This document shows, one piece after another, positions 16,157-24,312 of a DNA stretch of 64,000 bases. Each line of letters begins with the position of its first letter. Position 1 is the stretch's first letter. The translations under genes and the position numbers were made by a program. The stretch covers positions 744,001-808,000 of the forward strand of contig NZ_CP025979.1 in the NCBI RefSeq assembly GCF_002900365.1. Direction: 5' to 3'. The notes under the pieces were generated by a model, which was not told the origin of the DNA, made no database searches, and saw nothing but the letters and a program-made list of their open reading frames with translations. The DNA comes from Escherichia marmotae (GTDB lineage Bacteria; Pseudomonadota; Gammaproteobacteria; Enterobacterales; Enterobacteriaceae).

Positions 16157-18283
16157 TTAGTCCTCGTTTACAACCTTTTGCTGGGCGGCTTTTTTTGCCT
16201 GAACGCGGGCAATAGCCGCGGCAACTGCCGCTTTGCGCGGATCAACCTGTTCTTCTGACTCGGCGTTAGCCTGCTGTTGTTCCAGTTTACGCGCTTTGGC
16301 GCGGGCAATAGCGGCCTCGACGGCAGCCTTGCGCGGATCAACCTGTTCTTCCGGCTCGGCGTTAGTCTGCTGCTGTTCCAGTTTTCGTGCTTTGGCACGA
16401 GCAATAGCGGCCTCGACTGCCGCTTTGCGCGGATCAACCTGTTCTTCCGGCTCGGCGTTAGCCTGCTGCTGTTCTAGTTTACGCGCTTTGGCACGGGCGA
16501 TAGCGGCCTCGACGGCAGCTTTGCGCGGATCAACCTGTTCTTCCGGCTCGGCGTTAGCCTGCTGCTGTTCCAGTTTGCGTGCTTTGGCGCGGGCAATAGC
16601 GGCCTCGACGGCAGCCTTGCGCGGATCAGCAACGGTTGTTGCGTCGTTGATCTGTTGTAATTCTGCCTGCTTCGCTCTGGCTTGCGCTTTACGCGCTTCC
16701 CGTGCTGCAATAATTGCGCTGTTATCCGGACGTTCGCCAGCTTTGATCACAATAGGCTGCGTGGCCTGGGCCTGCTTCTCTTTCACACGTGCCAGTGCGG
16801 CAGCAATCGCGTCTTTGTCTTTGGCTGCAGGTTGTACCGCCGCGCTCTTATGTCGTTCAAGACGCGCGGCTTTTTCGCGCTCCAGACGTGCCTGACGGGC
16901 TTCAAAACGCGCTTTTGCTTCTGCGGCGCGTTTCTCTTCCTGACGAATGGCGGCAATTTCTGCTTTTTCCTGACGGAAATATTGCACCAGTGGAATGTTG
17001 CTCGGGCAAACCCAGGCGCAGGCCCCACATTCAATACAGTCGGCAATGTTGTGCGCGGTGGCTTTATCGTGCTGCTGACCTTTGCTGAACCAGTACAACT
17101 GTTGCGGCAGAAGATCGGCAGGGCAGGCGTCAGCACAGGCGCTACAGCGGATGCAGCTTTGTTCTTCCTGCGGTTCACCGAGTTCACTGGCCGACGGTGC
17201 CAGCAGGCAGTTAGTGATTTTGACGACCGGCACATCCAGCCACGGCAATGTAAAGCCCATTAGCGGGCCGCCCATAATCACCATTTGATCAGCAGAAGGA
17301 CGGAATCCGGCATCATCCAATAAATGACGCACAGGTGTACCCAGTCGCGCCCAGACGTTGCCCGGACGTGCAATGGCTTCACCAGTCAGCGTCACCACGC
17401 GCTCGGTAATGGGCTCGCCATCGATAACAGCGCGTTTCACCGCGTAAGCGGTGCCGACGTTTTGCATTAACACACCGATATCTGATGAACGGCCGCCGTG
17501 TGGCACCTGCTTCCCGGTCAGGATGTACGTTAACTGTTTGGCACCGCCGGAAGGATATTTAGTTGGAATAACCCGTAGAGCGATATCGCGGGAGTCTGCC
17601 AGCACTGCGCGCAGCATGGAAATTGCCTGTGGTTTGTTATCTTCAATACCGATAAGAATTTCGCGCGGCTGTAGGATATGCGCAAGAATGCGAATGCCTT
17701 CCACCACCTGAGCGGCGCAATCCTGCATCAGACGGTCATCGGCGGTAATATATGGTTCGCACTCGGCAGCATTGATAATCAAGGTTTCGATTTTATTGCC
17801 GCCACCCTGCAATTTAACACCCGTAGGGAAGCCCGCCCCCCCCAGCCCGGCGACGCCAAACTGATGAATACGTTCAATTAACTCTTCCCGGCTACGTGAG
17901 CGGTAATCGCTCCAGCCGTCACGTGGGATCCAGCAGTCTTCACCATCAGCATCAATAATCACGCTTAATTCAGCTAATGCTGAAGGATGAGCCGTAGAGT
18001 GGGGGGCAATAGCTGTAACGGTGCCGGAGGTTGGTGCGTGAACCGGCAGCATTTTGCCGCGACCGCGAGTGAGTGGCTGACCGCGCAGCACTTTATCCCC
18101 GACGCTAACACACAGCTCACCTTCAGCGCCAATATGTTGCTTCAGCGGAATGACAAATCGTTGCGCCAGTGGCACCTGGCGTAGAGGCGTACCGTTGGAC
18201 TGGGTTTTCATTTCTGGTGGATGAATACCGCCGTTGAAGTCCCAGATTTTATTTTTTTTGAAAGCAGAAAATAACTTAAACAT
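16157..18283 (-). CDS. rsxC: RsxC, iron-sulfur and pyridine-nucleotide-linked subunit with C-terminal repeats
   Basis: A 708-residue cytoplasmic subunit related to RnfC. Domains in order: an N-terminal barrel-sandwich domain, a Complex1 51 kDa-like Rossmann region with GLGGAGFPTGVKL (residues 145-157), an SLBB-like region, and two [4Fe-4S] ferredoxin motifs (CIRCSACADACP and CIECGACAWVCP, about residues 376-430). A long alanine-, lysine- and arginine-rich helical tail follows. That tail contains tandem 32-residue units starting DPRKAAVEAAIARAKARK. The form I remember from K-12 is 740 residues, exactly one unit longer. It overlaps the rsxB stop by eight bases. Confidence 0.95.
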   Translation of the reverse strand: MFKLFSAFKKNKIWDFNGGIHPPEMKTQSNGTPLRQVPLAQRFVIPLKQHIGAEGELCVSVGDKVLRGQPLTRGRGKMLPVHAPTSGTVTAIAPHSTAHPSALAELSVIIDADGEDCWIPRDGWSDYRSRSREELIERIHQFGVAGLGGAGFPTGVKLQGGGNKIETLIINAAECEPYITADDRLMQDCAAQVVEGIRILAHILQPREILIGIEDNKPQAISMLRAVLADSRDIALRVIPTKYPSGGAKQLTYILTGKQVPHGGRSSDIGVLMQNVGTAYAVKRAVIDGEPITERVVTLTGEAIARPGNVWARLGTPVRHLLDDAGFRPSADQMVIMGGPLMGFTLPWLDVPVVKITNCLLAPSASELGEPQEEQSCIRCSACADACPADLLPQQLYWFSKGQQHDKATAHNIADCIECGACAWVCPSNIPLVQYFRQEKAEIAAIRQEEKRAAEAKARFEARQARLEREKAARLERHKSAAVQPAAKDKDAIAAALARVKEKQAQATQPIVIKAGERPDNSAIIAAREARKAQARAKQAELQQINDATTVADPRKAAVEAAIARAKARKLEQQQANAEPEEQVDPRKAAVEAAIARAKARKLEQQQANAEPEEQVDPRKAAVEAAIARAKARKLEQQQTNAEPEEQVDPRKAAVEAAIARAKARKLEQQQANAESEEQVDPRKAAVAAAIARVQAKKAAQQKVVNED
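16205..16650 (-). repeat. Tandem 96-bp coding repeats in rsxC
   Basis: The nonamer GCGCGGATC recurs at 16235, 16331, 16427, 16523 and 16619, exactly 96 bp apart, with near-identical sequence between. Each period encodes 32 residues of Ala/Lys/Arg/Gln-rich helix with the core DPRKAAVEAAIARAKARKLE. Differences between copies are mostly synonymous. Such arrays expand and contract by recombination or slippage without changing frame. Confidence 0.95.
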
Positions 18284-18854
18284 GGTGTTCCACGGGAATG
18301 ATGCGCACGGGAATGGTGTTCAGATCCCATTTCCAGGAGTCAGGCGTTTCTGCGACCGGTTGTAAGGAGATGCAGTGTGTAGGGCATGGGTCAACGCAAA
18401 GATTGCAGCCCGTGCACAGATCGCTCATCACTGTATGCATTGCGCGGGTAGCGCCAACAATGGCGTCTACCGGACACGCCTGAATGCACTTAGTGCAGCC
18501 AATACAGTTATTTTCATCAATAACTGCCACCATGCGCGCAGGCGTCAACTCTTGCGCTTCGCCATCCAGCGGCTGTGGCTCGACATTAAGCAACTCGGCA
18601 ATTTTCAACATCACAGCTTCGCCACCAGGTGCGCAGCGGTTGATTTTTTCGCCATTACAACTGATGGCTTCCGCATACGGACGACAGCCTGGATAACCGC
18701 ACTGACCACACTGGCTTTGCGGTAAAATTTCGTCAATTTTCTCAACGACCGGATCGTCTTCCACCGCAAAACGGCGGGAGGCATAACCCAGAATGGCGCC
18801 AAACACCAGGCCCAGCAGGCTCACGGCGGCAACGGCAATCCAGATAGCATTCAT
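18276..18854 (-). CDS. rsxB: RsxB, ferredoxin-like subunit of the Rsx complex
   Basis: A 192-residue protein with an N-terminal membrane anchor (residues 5-25), a Cys motif CGQCGYPGCRPYAEAI for one [4Fe-4S] cluster (near residue 50), and two ferredoxin motifs CIGCTKCIQACP and CTGCNLCVDPCP. It passes electrons between the cytoplasmic RsxC and the membrane subunits. Its ATG overlaps the rsxA stop by one base; its end overlaps rsxC. Confidence 0.97.
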   Translation of the reverse strand: MNAIWIAVAAVSLLGLVFGAILGYASRRFAVEDDPVVEKIDEILPQSQCGQCGYPGCRPYAEAISCNGEKINRCAPGGEAVMLKIAELLNVEPQPLDGEAQELTPARMVAVIDENNCIGCTKCIQACPVDAIVGATRAMHTVMSDLCTGCNLCVDPCPTHCISLQPVAETPDSWKWDLNTIPVRIIPVEHHV

Positions 18855-19435
18855 TACAACTTCACCAAACCACTAAAGCCCATAAAGGCCAGAGACATAA
18901 GACCCGCAGTAATCAGCGCAATGGCATTACCACGAAAAGGGGCCGGAACATCGGCCACAGCAAGACGTTCGCGAATGGCGGCAAAAAGCACCATCACCAG
19001 CGAGAAGCCGACAGCAGCAGAAAAACCGTACAGCGCCGACTGCAAGAAATTGTGCCCGAGGTTGATATTCAGCAACGCTACGCCGAGCACCGCACAGTTG
19101 GTGGTGATAAGCGGCAGAAAAATCCCGAGTAGCCGATAAAGTACCGGGCTGGTTTTACGCACCACCATCTCGGTGAACTGCACGACTACGGCAATCACCA
19201 GAATAAACGCCAGGGTGCGCAGGTAAATCAGATTGAGTGGGATTAAAATCCACGTGTCGATAAGCCAGGCGCAAATAGACGCCAGCGTCATCACAAATGT
19301 TGTTGCCAGCCCCATGCCCATCGCGGTTTCCAGCTTTTTGGAAACCCCCATAAACGGACAGAGCCCCAGAAACTTGACCAGTACAAAGTTATTGACCAGT
19401 ACAGTTCCGACAAACAGTAACAGGTAGTCAGTCAT
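18854..19435 (-). CDS. rsxA: RsxA, membrane subunit of the Rsx complex
   Basis: A 193-residue protein with six predicted helices, homologous to RnfA and NqrE. The N-terminal [15 protein letters not shown] and the internal [16 protein letters not shown] carry the conserved membrane cysteines that pair with those of RsxE. It is the first gene of the minus-strand rsxABCDGE-nth operon; the promoter should be in 19436-19511. Confidence 0.97.
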
Positions 19436-19511
19436 TTTTCGGCCTGAAATAAAAAAGCCGCCTATTATCCGTTAATCCAGAGCAGGCGACAACAGGTTAA
19501 CTGTAAGGTTA

Positions 19512-19952
19512 TTACGGATTCACAAACGTCGCTTTCACCCGCGACGAGCGTTTGAAATAGGGGACGATCAATGCAGTTGCCAACAAAGTAAACAGCAACT
19601 GGCGAACGGCTACACCATCTTCAACCGGAGAAAACGCGAAGGCTTTAACTGCCAGTAATACGGAAATCAGTAGCCAGATAATATAATGTTTAGGAACACA
19701 ACGCCGACGTTTAAAGAAAGCGATGGTTAACCACAGTGTGTAATACCACATAGCGATGGCGGTAATAAACGAAACGCCCCATGAGATTTGCGTTGTCAGG
19801 GATTGTTCACTGAGCGTTTTAAATGTTTGAGGAGAAGATAACGCTGCGGAGTACAGCAACAGCGCCAGCGTCGTACTCAGTAAGGCAACTAACAGCCAGG
19901 CTAACGGGCCAAGCAACCAGCCTCCAATACGTTGTGGCGTTGTGGTGGTCAT
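19512..19952 (-). CDS. ydgK: YdgK, DUF2569-family inner-membrane protein
   Basis: A 146-residue protein of unknown function with four predicted membrane helices (around residues 10-33, 55-75, 87-105 and 115-130). I chose the ATG at 19952 (MTTTTPQRIGG), which follows a GGAG ribosome site; an in-frame start 18 codons upstream would add a polar leader without a ribosome site. It lies between cnu and rsxA on the same strand, but no function can be inferred from that. Confidence 0.88.
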   Translation of the reverse strand: MTTTTPQRIGGWLLGPLAWLLVALLSTTLALLLYSAALSSPQTFKTLSEQSLTTQISWGVSFITAIAMWYYTLWLTIAFFKRRRCVPKHYIIWLLISVLLAVKAFAFSPVEDGVAVRQLLFTLLATALIVPYFKRSSRVKATFVNP

Positions 19953-20038
19953 AAGTTCTCCAGAATAGCGACAGCAAACGGGCAAATCTAATTTTAGGGG
20001 CGTCATTATAAAGCTTTTATAACCGATCGCTACTTTCT

Positions 20039-20254
20039 TTATTGAACGTAGTGCCAGACCGATTTCGGAACCTGCCCGAGGTCAAACAAACGCCCGCCAG
20101 AAACCAGCTCTGCTCGGCGGTGATCGGCTGCACGATACATATTTATAATATCCTGATCGTCCGTCAGGGTGTAATTAAGATGATCGTAGAGTTTTTCCAG
20201 GCTTTCGAGTGAATTGATTTTACGAAATTTTAATAAGTATTCCTGAGCTGTCAT
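20039..20254 (-). CDS. cnu: Cnu (YdgT), Hha-family H-NS cofactor
   Basis: A 71-residue helical protein of the Hha/YmoA family. It binds the N-terminal domains of H-NS and StpA and adjusts silencing; it was also reported to bind the oriC26 sequence. The family pattern is clear: EYLLKFRKINSLESLEKLYD, the central ADHRRAELV and terminal PKSVWHYVQ. It is transcribed on the minus strand upstream of ydgK. Confidence 0.96.
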   Translation of the reverse strand: MTAQEYLLKFRKINSLESLEKLYDHLNYTLTDDQDIINMYRAADHRRAELVSGGRLFDLGQVPKSVWHYVQ

Positions 20255-20522
20255 AAAAGATCCATTAAATAACTAATACCAAAGTGGTAGGCATTATATG
20301 TAATGATAAAATCTCACCATAGGTGAACGTTAAAGCAATAATAAGAATGTGCTGATGGCAAATAATTCTGGGATGAAATACTGCTAATAAAAGAGTAACG
20401 CGCTTTACTATCCCTGACAATCGTCAACAACACCGTGCAAAATAATAAATTCCTGGTTTAAATACCCGACAAGTCAAAACATGCACCCGGACGGGCTGCA
20501 TGTTGCCCTGCAAACGCAGAGA

Positions 20523-20648
20523 TTACTTGTGTTGTACCGGGGTACTCTGTTCAGGCGGCTGGTAGTTGTCAATGTGACTCGCCACGCCAAGAAGAATGAC
20601 TGAAACGATAAGAACGATCCAACCTGTTAATTCAATAAGACGATTCAT
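20523..20648 (-). CDS. blr: Blr, 41-residue small membrane protein
   Basis: This gene is too short for most gene callers. The 41-residue product starts MNRLIELTGWIVLIVSVILL, has a single membrane helix (about residues 9-24), then a proline- and glutamine-rich periplasmic tail ending VQHK. It matches E. coli Blr, a divisome-associated small protein whose loss raises sensitivity to cell-wall inhibitors. It differs from the K-12 form I remember at only a few positions. The stop is the TAA at 20523-20525. Confidence 0.93.
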   Translation of the reverse strand: MNRLIELTGWIVLIVSVILLGVASHIDNYQPPEQSTPVQHK

Positions 20649-20888
20649 TACTGCCCACATCTATGTTGATTGATCCATTAACTAAGGCCGTAAATGTTAC
20701 TTAGCAATAATTGCTCCAGCAAGATTTTTACTGATGTTTTTGCGATATTTATCTTTTGCCTTCAGAAAATTCGCTCTTTTTTTGACTTAAGTTAAATAAC
20801 CCCCCGTATTGCAGGCAGGTTATTAAACTGTTGAGAGAGGGTAAAGGATAGTGTCAAATAGCATCATACTTCAATGAGAGGCAATGAC

Positions 20889-21929
20889 ATGAGCGACAAC
20901 ATCCGTGTTGGGTTGATTGGGTACGGTTATGCGAGCAAAACCTTCCATGCTCCCCTGATTGCGGGCACGCCCGGGCTGGAGCTGGCGGTGATCTCCAGCA
21001 GTGACGAAACAAAAGTGAAGGCTGATTGGCCAACAGTTACGGTTGTCTCTGAACCGAAGCATCTCTTTAATGATCCTAATATTGACCTGATTGTCATTCC
21101 TACGCCCAACGATACCCATTTTCCGTTAGCAAAAGCGGCACTGGAAGCGGGTAAACATGTGGTTGTTGATAAGCCTTTCACCGTGACACTGTCACAAGCA
21201 CGGGAGCTGGATGCTCTGGCAAAGAGTCTTGGGCGCGTGTTGTCAGTGTTTCATAACCGTCGCTGGGATAGCGATTTCCTGACGCTAAAAGGTTTGCTCG
21301 CGGAAGGCTTGCTGGGGGAAGTGGCTTACTTTGAGTCTCATTTCGACCGCTTCCGTCCACAGGTGCGCGATCGCTGGCGTGAACAGGGCGGCCCCGGTAG
21401 CGGTATCTGGTACGATTTAGCGCCGCATTTGCTCGATCAGGCTATTACGCTGTTTGGCTTACCCGTCAGCATGACCGTAGATTTAGCACAGTTACGCCCG
21501 GGAGCGCAGTCGACAGATTATTTCCACGCCATTTTGTCCTACCCACAGCGGCGGGTCATTTTACACGGCACTATGTTGGCGGCAGCAGAGTCGGCACGCT
21601 ATATCGTTCATGGTTCTCGCGGCAGCTACGTTAAGTATGGACTCGATCCACAGGAAGAGCGGCTGAAAAATGGCGAACGTTTGCCGCAGGAAGATTGGGG
21701 CTATGATATGCGTGACGGCGTACTTACCCGTGTTGAAGGTGAGGAACGCGTCGAAGAAACACTGCTGACGGTGCCGGGAAATTATCCGGCTTACTACGCT
21801 GCTATTCGTGATGCGTTGAATGGTGACGGAGAAAATCCGGTGCCGGCAAGTCAGGCGATTCAGGTGATGGAACTCATTGAACTTGGTATCGAATCCGCCA
21901 AACATCGCGCGACGCTGTGCCTGGCGTGA
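20889..21929 (+). CDS. ydgJ: YdgJ, Gfo/Idh/MocA-family oxidoreductase
   Basis: A 346-residue predicted NAD(P)-dependent dehydrogenase. The N-terminal Rossmann fold shows VGLIGYGYASKTFHAPLI, then the family signature EAGKHVVVDKPFTVT (around residues 80-94), whose Lys is catalytic. The C-terminal domain has WYDLAPHLLDQA with the conserved His. The substrate is unproven. The ATG at 20889 (MSDNIRVG) is preferred over one five codons upstream. A REP-type repeat lies between it and the convergent add. Confidence 0.92.
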   Translation: MSDNIRVGLIGYGYASKTFHAPLIAGTPGLELAVISSSDETKVKADWPTVTVVSEPKHLFNDPNIDLIVIPTPNDTHFPLAKAALEAGKHVVVDKPFTVTLSQARELDALAKSLGRVLSVFHNRRWDSDFLTLKGLLAEGLLGEVAYFESHFDRFRPQVRDRWREQGGPGSGIWYDLAPHLLDQAITLFGLPVSMTVDLAQLRPGAQSTDYFHAILSYPQRRVILHGTMLAAAESARYIVHGSRGSYVKYGLDPQEERLKNGERLPQEDWGYDMRDGVLTRVEGEERVEETLLTVPGNYPAYYAAIRDALNGDGENPVPASQAIQVMELIELGIESAKHRATLCLA

Positions 21930-21944
21930 TAATCGATTTTTGGA

Positions 21945-22020
21945 GCCGGATAAAGCGACTACACTGCATCCGGCGATGAATTCAAATGCCTGATACGACG
22001 CTTACGCGCCTTATCAGGCA
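21945..22020. repeat. REP/BIME element between ydgJ and add
   Basis: Two extragenic palindromes in series: GCCGGATAAAGCG...CATCCGGC (21945-21974) and GCCTGATACGACGC...CCTTATCAGGC (21988-22019). Their sequence and position between convergent genes are typical of E. coli REP units, which stabilise mRNA 3' ends and bind gyrase or IHF in some cases. Confidence 0.88.
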
Positions 22021-22025
22021 TGTTC

Positions 22026-23027
22026 TTACTTCGCAGTCACTTTTTCTCTCAGAGCACGTTTCTCATCGGCGCTCAAAAACGCCATTTCCAGACCGTTAAT
22101 CTGCGCCTGGTGAATTTGCTCGCGAGATAAACCCGCAGCGGGTGCGGCGACGGTATATTCGTGAATGATATCTACGCCCTGAACCCCCGGATCATCAGTG
22201 TTAATGCTGGCGCAAATACCATGCTCAAGGAATGTTTTCAGTGGATGTGCCACCAGAGAGGCTACGGTACTGGTCTGAATATTTGAGGTCAGACAGGATT
22301 CAATACCAATTTGCTGTTCGGCAAGAAAATCCATCAGCGCCCGATCTTCAATGGCTTTTACGCCATGTCCAATACGTTCCGCCCCCAGTTCACGAATAGC
22401 CTGCCAGATGCTTTCCGAGCCAGCAGCTTCACCTGCATGAACAGTAATATGCCAACCCGCATCACGTGCGCGATTGAAGTGAGAAAGGAACAGACTCCCC
22501 GGGAAACCAAGTTCATCACCGGCTAAATCCAGCGCGGTAATCTGGTCACGGTGGGCTAAAAATGCCTCCAGTTCTTGCTGGCAGGCGGCTTCGCCAAAGG
22601 TTCGACTCATAATGCCGATAAGATTCGCCTGCACACCAAAAGTGCGGCAACCTTCACGCACGCCATCAATGACGGCTTCGACCACGCCCGCAACAGGCAA
22701 CTGATGCGTCATCGCCATGTAGCCTGGCGAAAAACGTAGTTCGACATAGTGCAGGCCGTTTCGAGCGGCATCTTCAATATTTTCAAATGCCACGCGACGG
22801 CAGGCATCAAGAGAAGCGAGAACTTTAACGCCCCAGTCAAGTTTGCTCAGGAAGCTGACCAGATCGGGTTCGTTGGCGATGACCTGAACGTGGGGGATCA
22901 GCGTTTCCAGCGATTGTGCAGGAAGTGAAATATTATACTGGCGGCCAAGTTCAAGGATGGTCTGGGGACGAATGTTGCCATCAAGGTGGCGATGGATATC
23001 AGTTAATGGCAGGGTGGTATCAATCAT
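22026..23027 (-). CDS. add: Adenosine deaminase Add
   Basis: A 333-residue zinc hydrolase that deaminates adenosine and deoxyadenosine to inosine forms in purine salvage. Metal and catalytic residues are visible: HRHLDG (His12, His14), HAGEAAG with the zinc His and catalytic Glu (about residues 197-203), GHGVKAI, and NTDDPGV with the metal-bound Asp. It is convergent with ydgJ. Confidence 0.97.
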   Translation of the reverse strand: MIDTTLPLTDIHRHLDGNIRPQTILELGRQYNISLPAQSLETLIPHVQVIANEPDLVSFLSKLDWGVKVLASLDACRRVAFENIEDAARNGLHYVELRFSPGYMAMTHQLPVAGVVEAVIDGVREGCRTFGVQANLIGIMSRTFGEAACQQELEAFLAHRDQITALDLAGDELGFPGSLFLSHFNRARDAGWHITVHAGEAAGSESIWQAIRELGAERIGHGVKAIEDRALMDFLAEQQIGIESCLTSNIQTSTVASLVAHPLKTFLEHGICASINTDDPGVQGVDIIHEYTVAAPAAGLSREQIHQAQINGLEMAFLSADEKRALREKVTAK

Positions 23028-23094
23028 GGTCGCACTCTTTTTCTGGATATAAAAGTGCGCACCATTATAAAAACAAAGCAGGGTAAAAATCTAC

Positions 23095-23126
23095 GATTGC
23101 GCAACGATTATTTGCGTTGCGCAATC
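23095..23126 (-). terminator. Hairpin terminating malXY
   Basis: A perfect 12-bp stem, GATTGCGCAACG (23095-23106) and CGTTGCGCAATC (23115-23126), four bases past the malY stop. On the minus strand it is followed by GTAGATTTTT, a weak T-tract. Confidence 0.65.
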
Positions 23127-23130
23127 GCAA

Positions 23131-24303
23131 TCAACGTACAGTGCGGATGGCGTTAATTAATCCGGCGACACCTTTTTCCAGTTTCGAACGAGGGCATCCG
23201 GCATTGAGACGAACAAAGCCACGGCCTTCTTCGCCGTAGGTATATCCCGGCATGATCGCCACTTTTTCTTGCTCAATCAGGACTTTTTTCAGTGCATTGT
23301 CATCAATGTTCAGAGGCCGTAAATCAAGCCAGGCGAGATAAGTGGATTGTGGGGGCTGCCAGTTGAGTTCCGGGAACGCGGCGTTCATTGTATTGGCGAT
23401 ATACCTCAGATTGTCTTTCAGATAGACACGTAAGGCATCCAGCCACGCTGCGCCTTGCTGATAGGCGGCGATATGTGCTGTTAATGCCAGTACAGAAGGG
23501 GAGGAAAGCCCATCACGACCTTTCAGTGCTGATAAATACGTCTCGCGGCTCTCGCTGTTTTCAATGATACCGTAAGCTCCGGTCAGGGCAGGAATATTGA
23601 AACTTTTCGAACCAGAGGTCAGCAGCGCCCAGTCTCCGCGCGCCACGTTGCTCCAGGGAATATGTGGTTGCTCATCCCATACCATATCCATATGGATTTC
23701 ATCGGAGATAACGCGTACACCATAGCGTTCGCAAAGGTCTGCCATTATCTCCAGTTCATCGCAAGTCCAGACTTTACCCGTGGGGTTCTGCGGGCTACAC
23801 AGGAGCATAATTTTACATTCTGGTTTCGCCAGTACAGCTTCCAGTTTTGCCATATTGCAAAACCAACCGTCCTCCCGCTTCTCTAAAGCAACGGGCATCA
23901 CGGTGCGCTGATTACCTTCAATGGCTTTGTAAAATGCGTCGTAAGCGGGGGTATGGATCATCACGCCTTCACCGACGGCAGACCACTGGCGAATCAATTC
24001 CGACACCATATAGATAACAGAAGGGCCATAAACCACCGACTGCGTATCAATGGCGGTGTTATGTTGGGTGGAAAACCAGTGGGCAATTGCCGCGAGAAAC
24101 TCATCGTTTTTCCAGCGGCTGTAGCCAAACACACCGTGCATCAGGCGCTGATTCAGCGCCTCGATAATGCAGGGTGCGGTGGCAAAATCCATGTCTGAAA
24201 TCGTGAACGGCAGCAGATCCGCAGAGCCGAAACGGTCAGCGACATAGTCCCATTGTGTACACCATGTTCCATGACGATCCACGACCTTTGAAAAATCGAA
24301 CAT
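23131..24303 (-). CDS. malY: MalY, PLP-dependent cystathionine beta-lyase and MalT repressor
   Basis: A 390-residue fold-type I aminotransferase-like enzyme that splits C-S bonds (cystathionine beta-lyase activity) and separately binds and inhibits MalT, the maltose activator. Seen: CSPQNPTGKVWT, the VISDEIHMDMV stretch with the PLP-pyridine Asp, and the Schiff-base Lys in TSGSKSFNIPAL (about residue 233). It follows malX by nine bases as the second gene of the malXY operon, under MalI control. Confidence 0.97.
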   Translation of the reverse strand: MFDFSKVVDRHGTWCTQWDYVADRFGSADLLPFTISDMDFATAPCIIEALNQRLMHGVFGYSRWKNDEFLAAIAHWFSTQHNTAIDTQSVVYGPSVIYMVSELIRQWSAVGEGVMIHTPAYDAFYKAIEGNQRTVMPVALEKREDGWFCNMAKLEAVLAKPECKIMLLCSPQNPTGKVWTCDELEIMADLCERYGVRVISDEIHMDMVWDEQPHIPWSNVARGDWALLTSGSKSFNIPALTGAYGIIENSESRETYLSALKGRDGLSSPSVLALTAHIAAYQQGAAWLDALRVYLKDNLRYIANTMNAAFPELNWQPPQSTYLAWLDLRPLNIDDNALKKVLIEQEKVAIMPGYTYGEEGRGFVRLNAGCPRSKLEKGVAGLINAIRTVR

Positions 24304-24312
24304 ATTTTATCC

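Noticed and set aside
16205..16650. Possible CRISPR array because of regular spacing
   Set aside because: The period is 96 bp without unique spacers, the repeats are coding and in frame within rsxC, and there are no cas genes.
16233..16895. Ser/Cys-rich repetitive frame antisense to the rsxC repeats
   Set aside because: Its repeats simply mirror the 96-bp coding repeats of rsxC; no signal or start region supports a gene.
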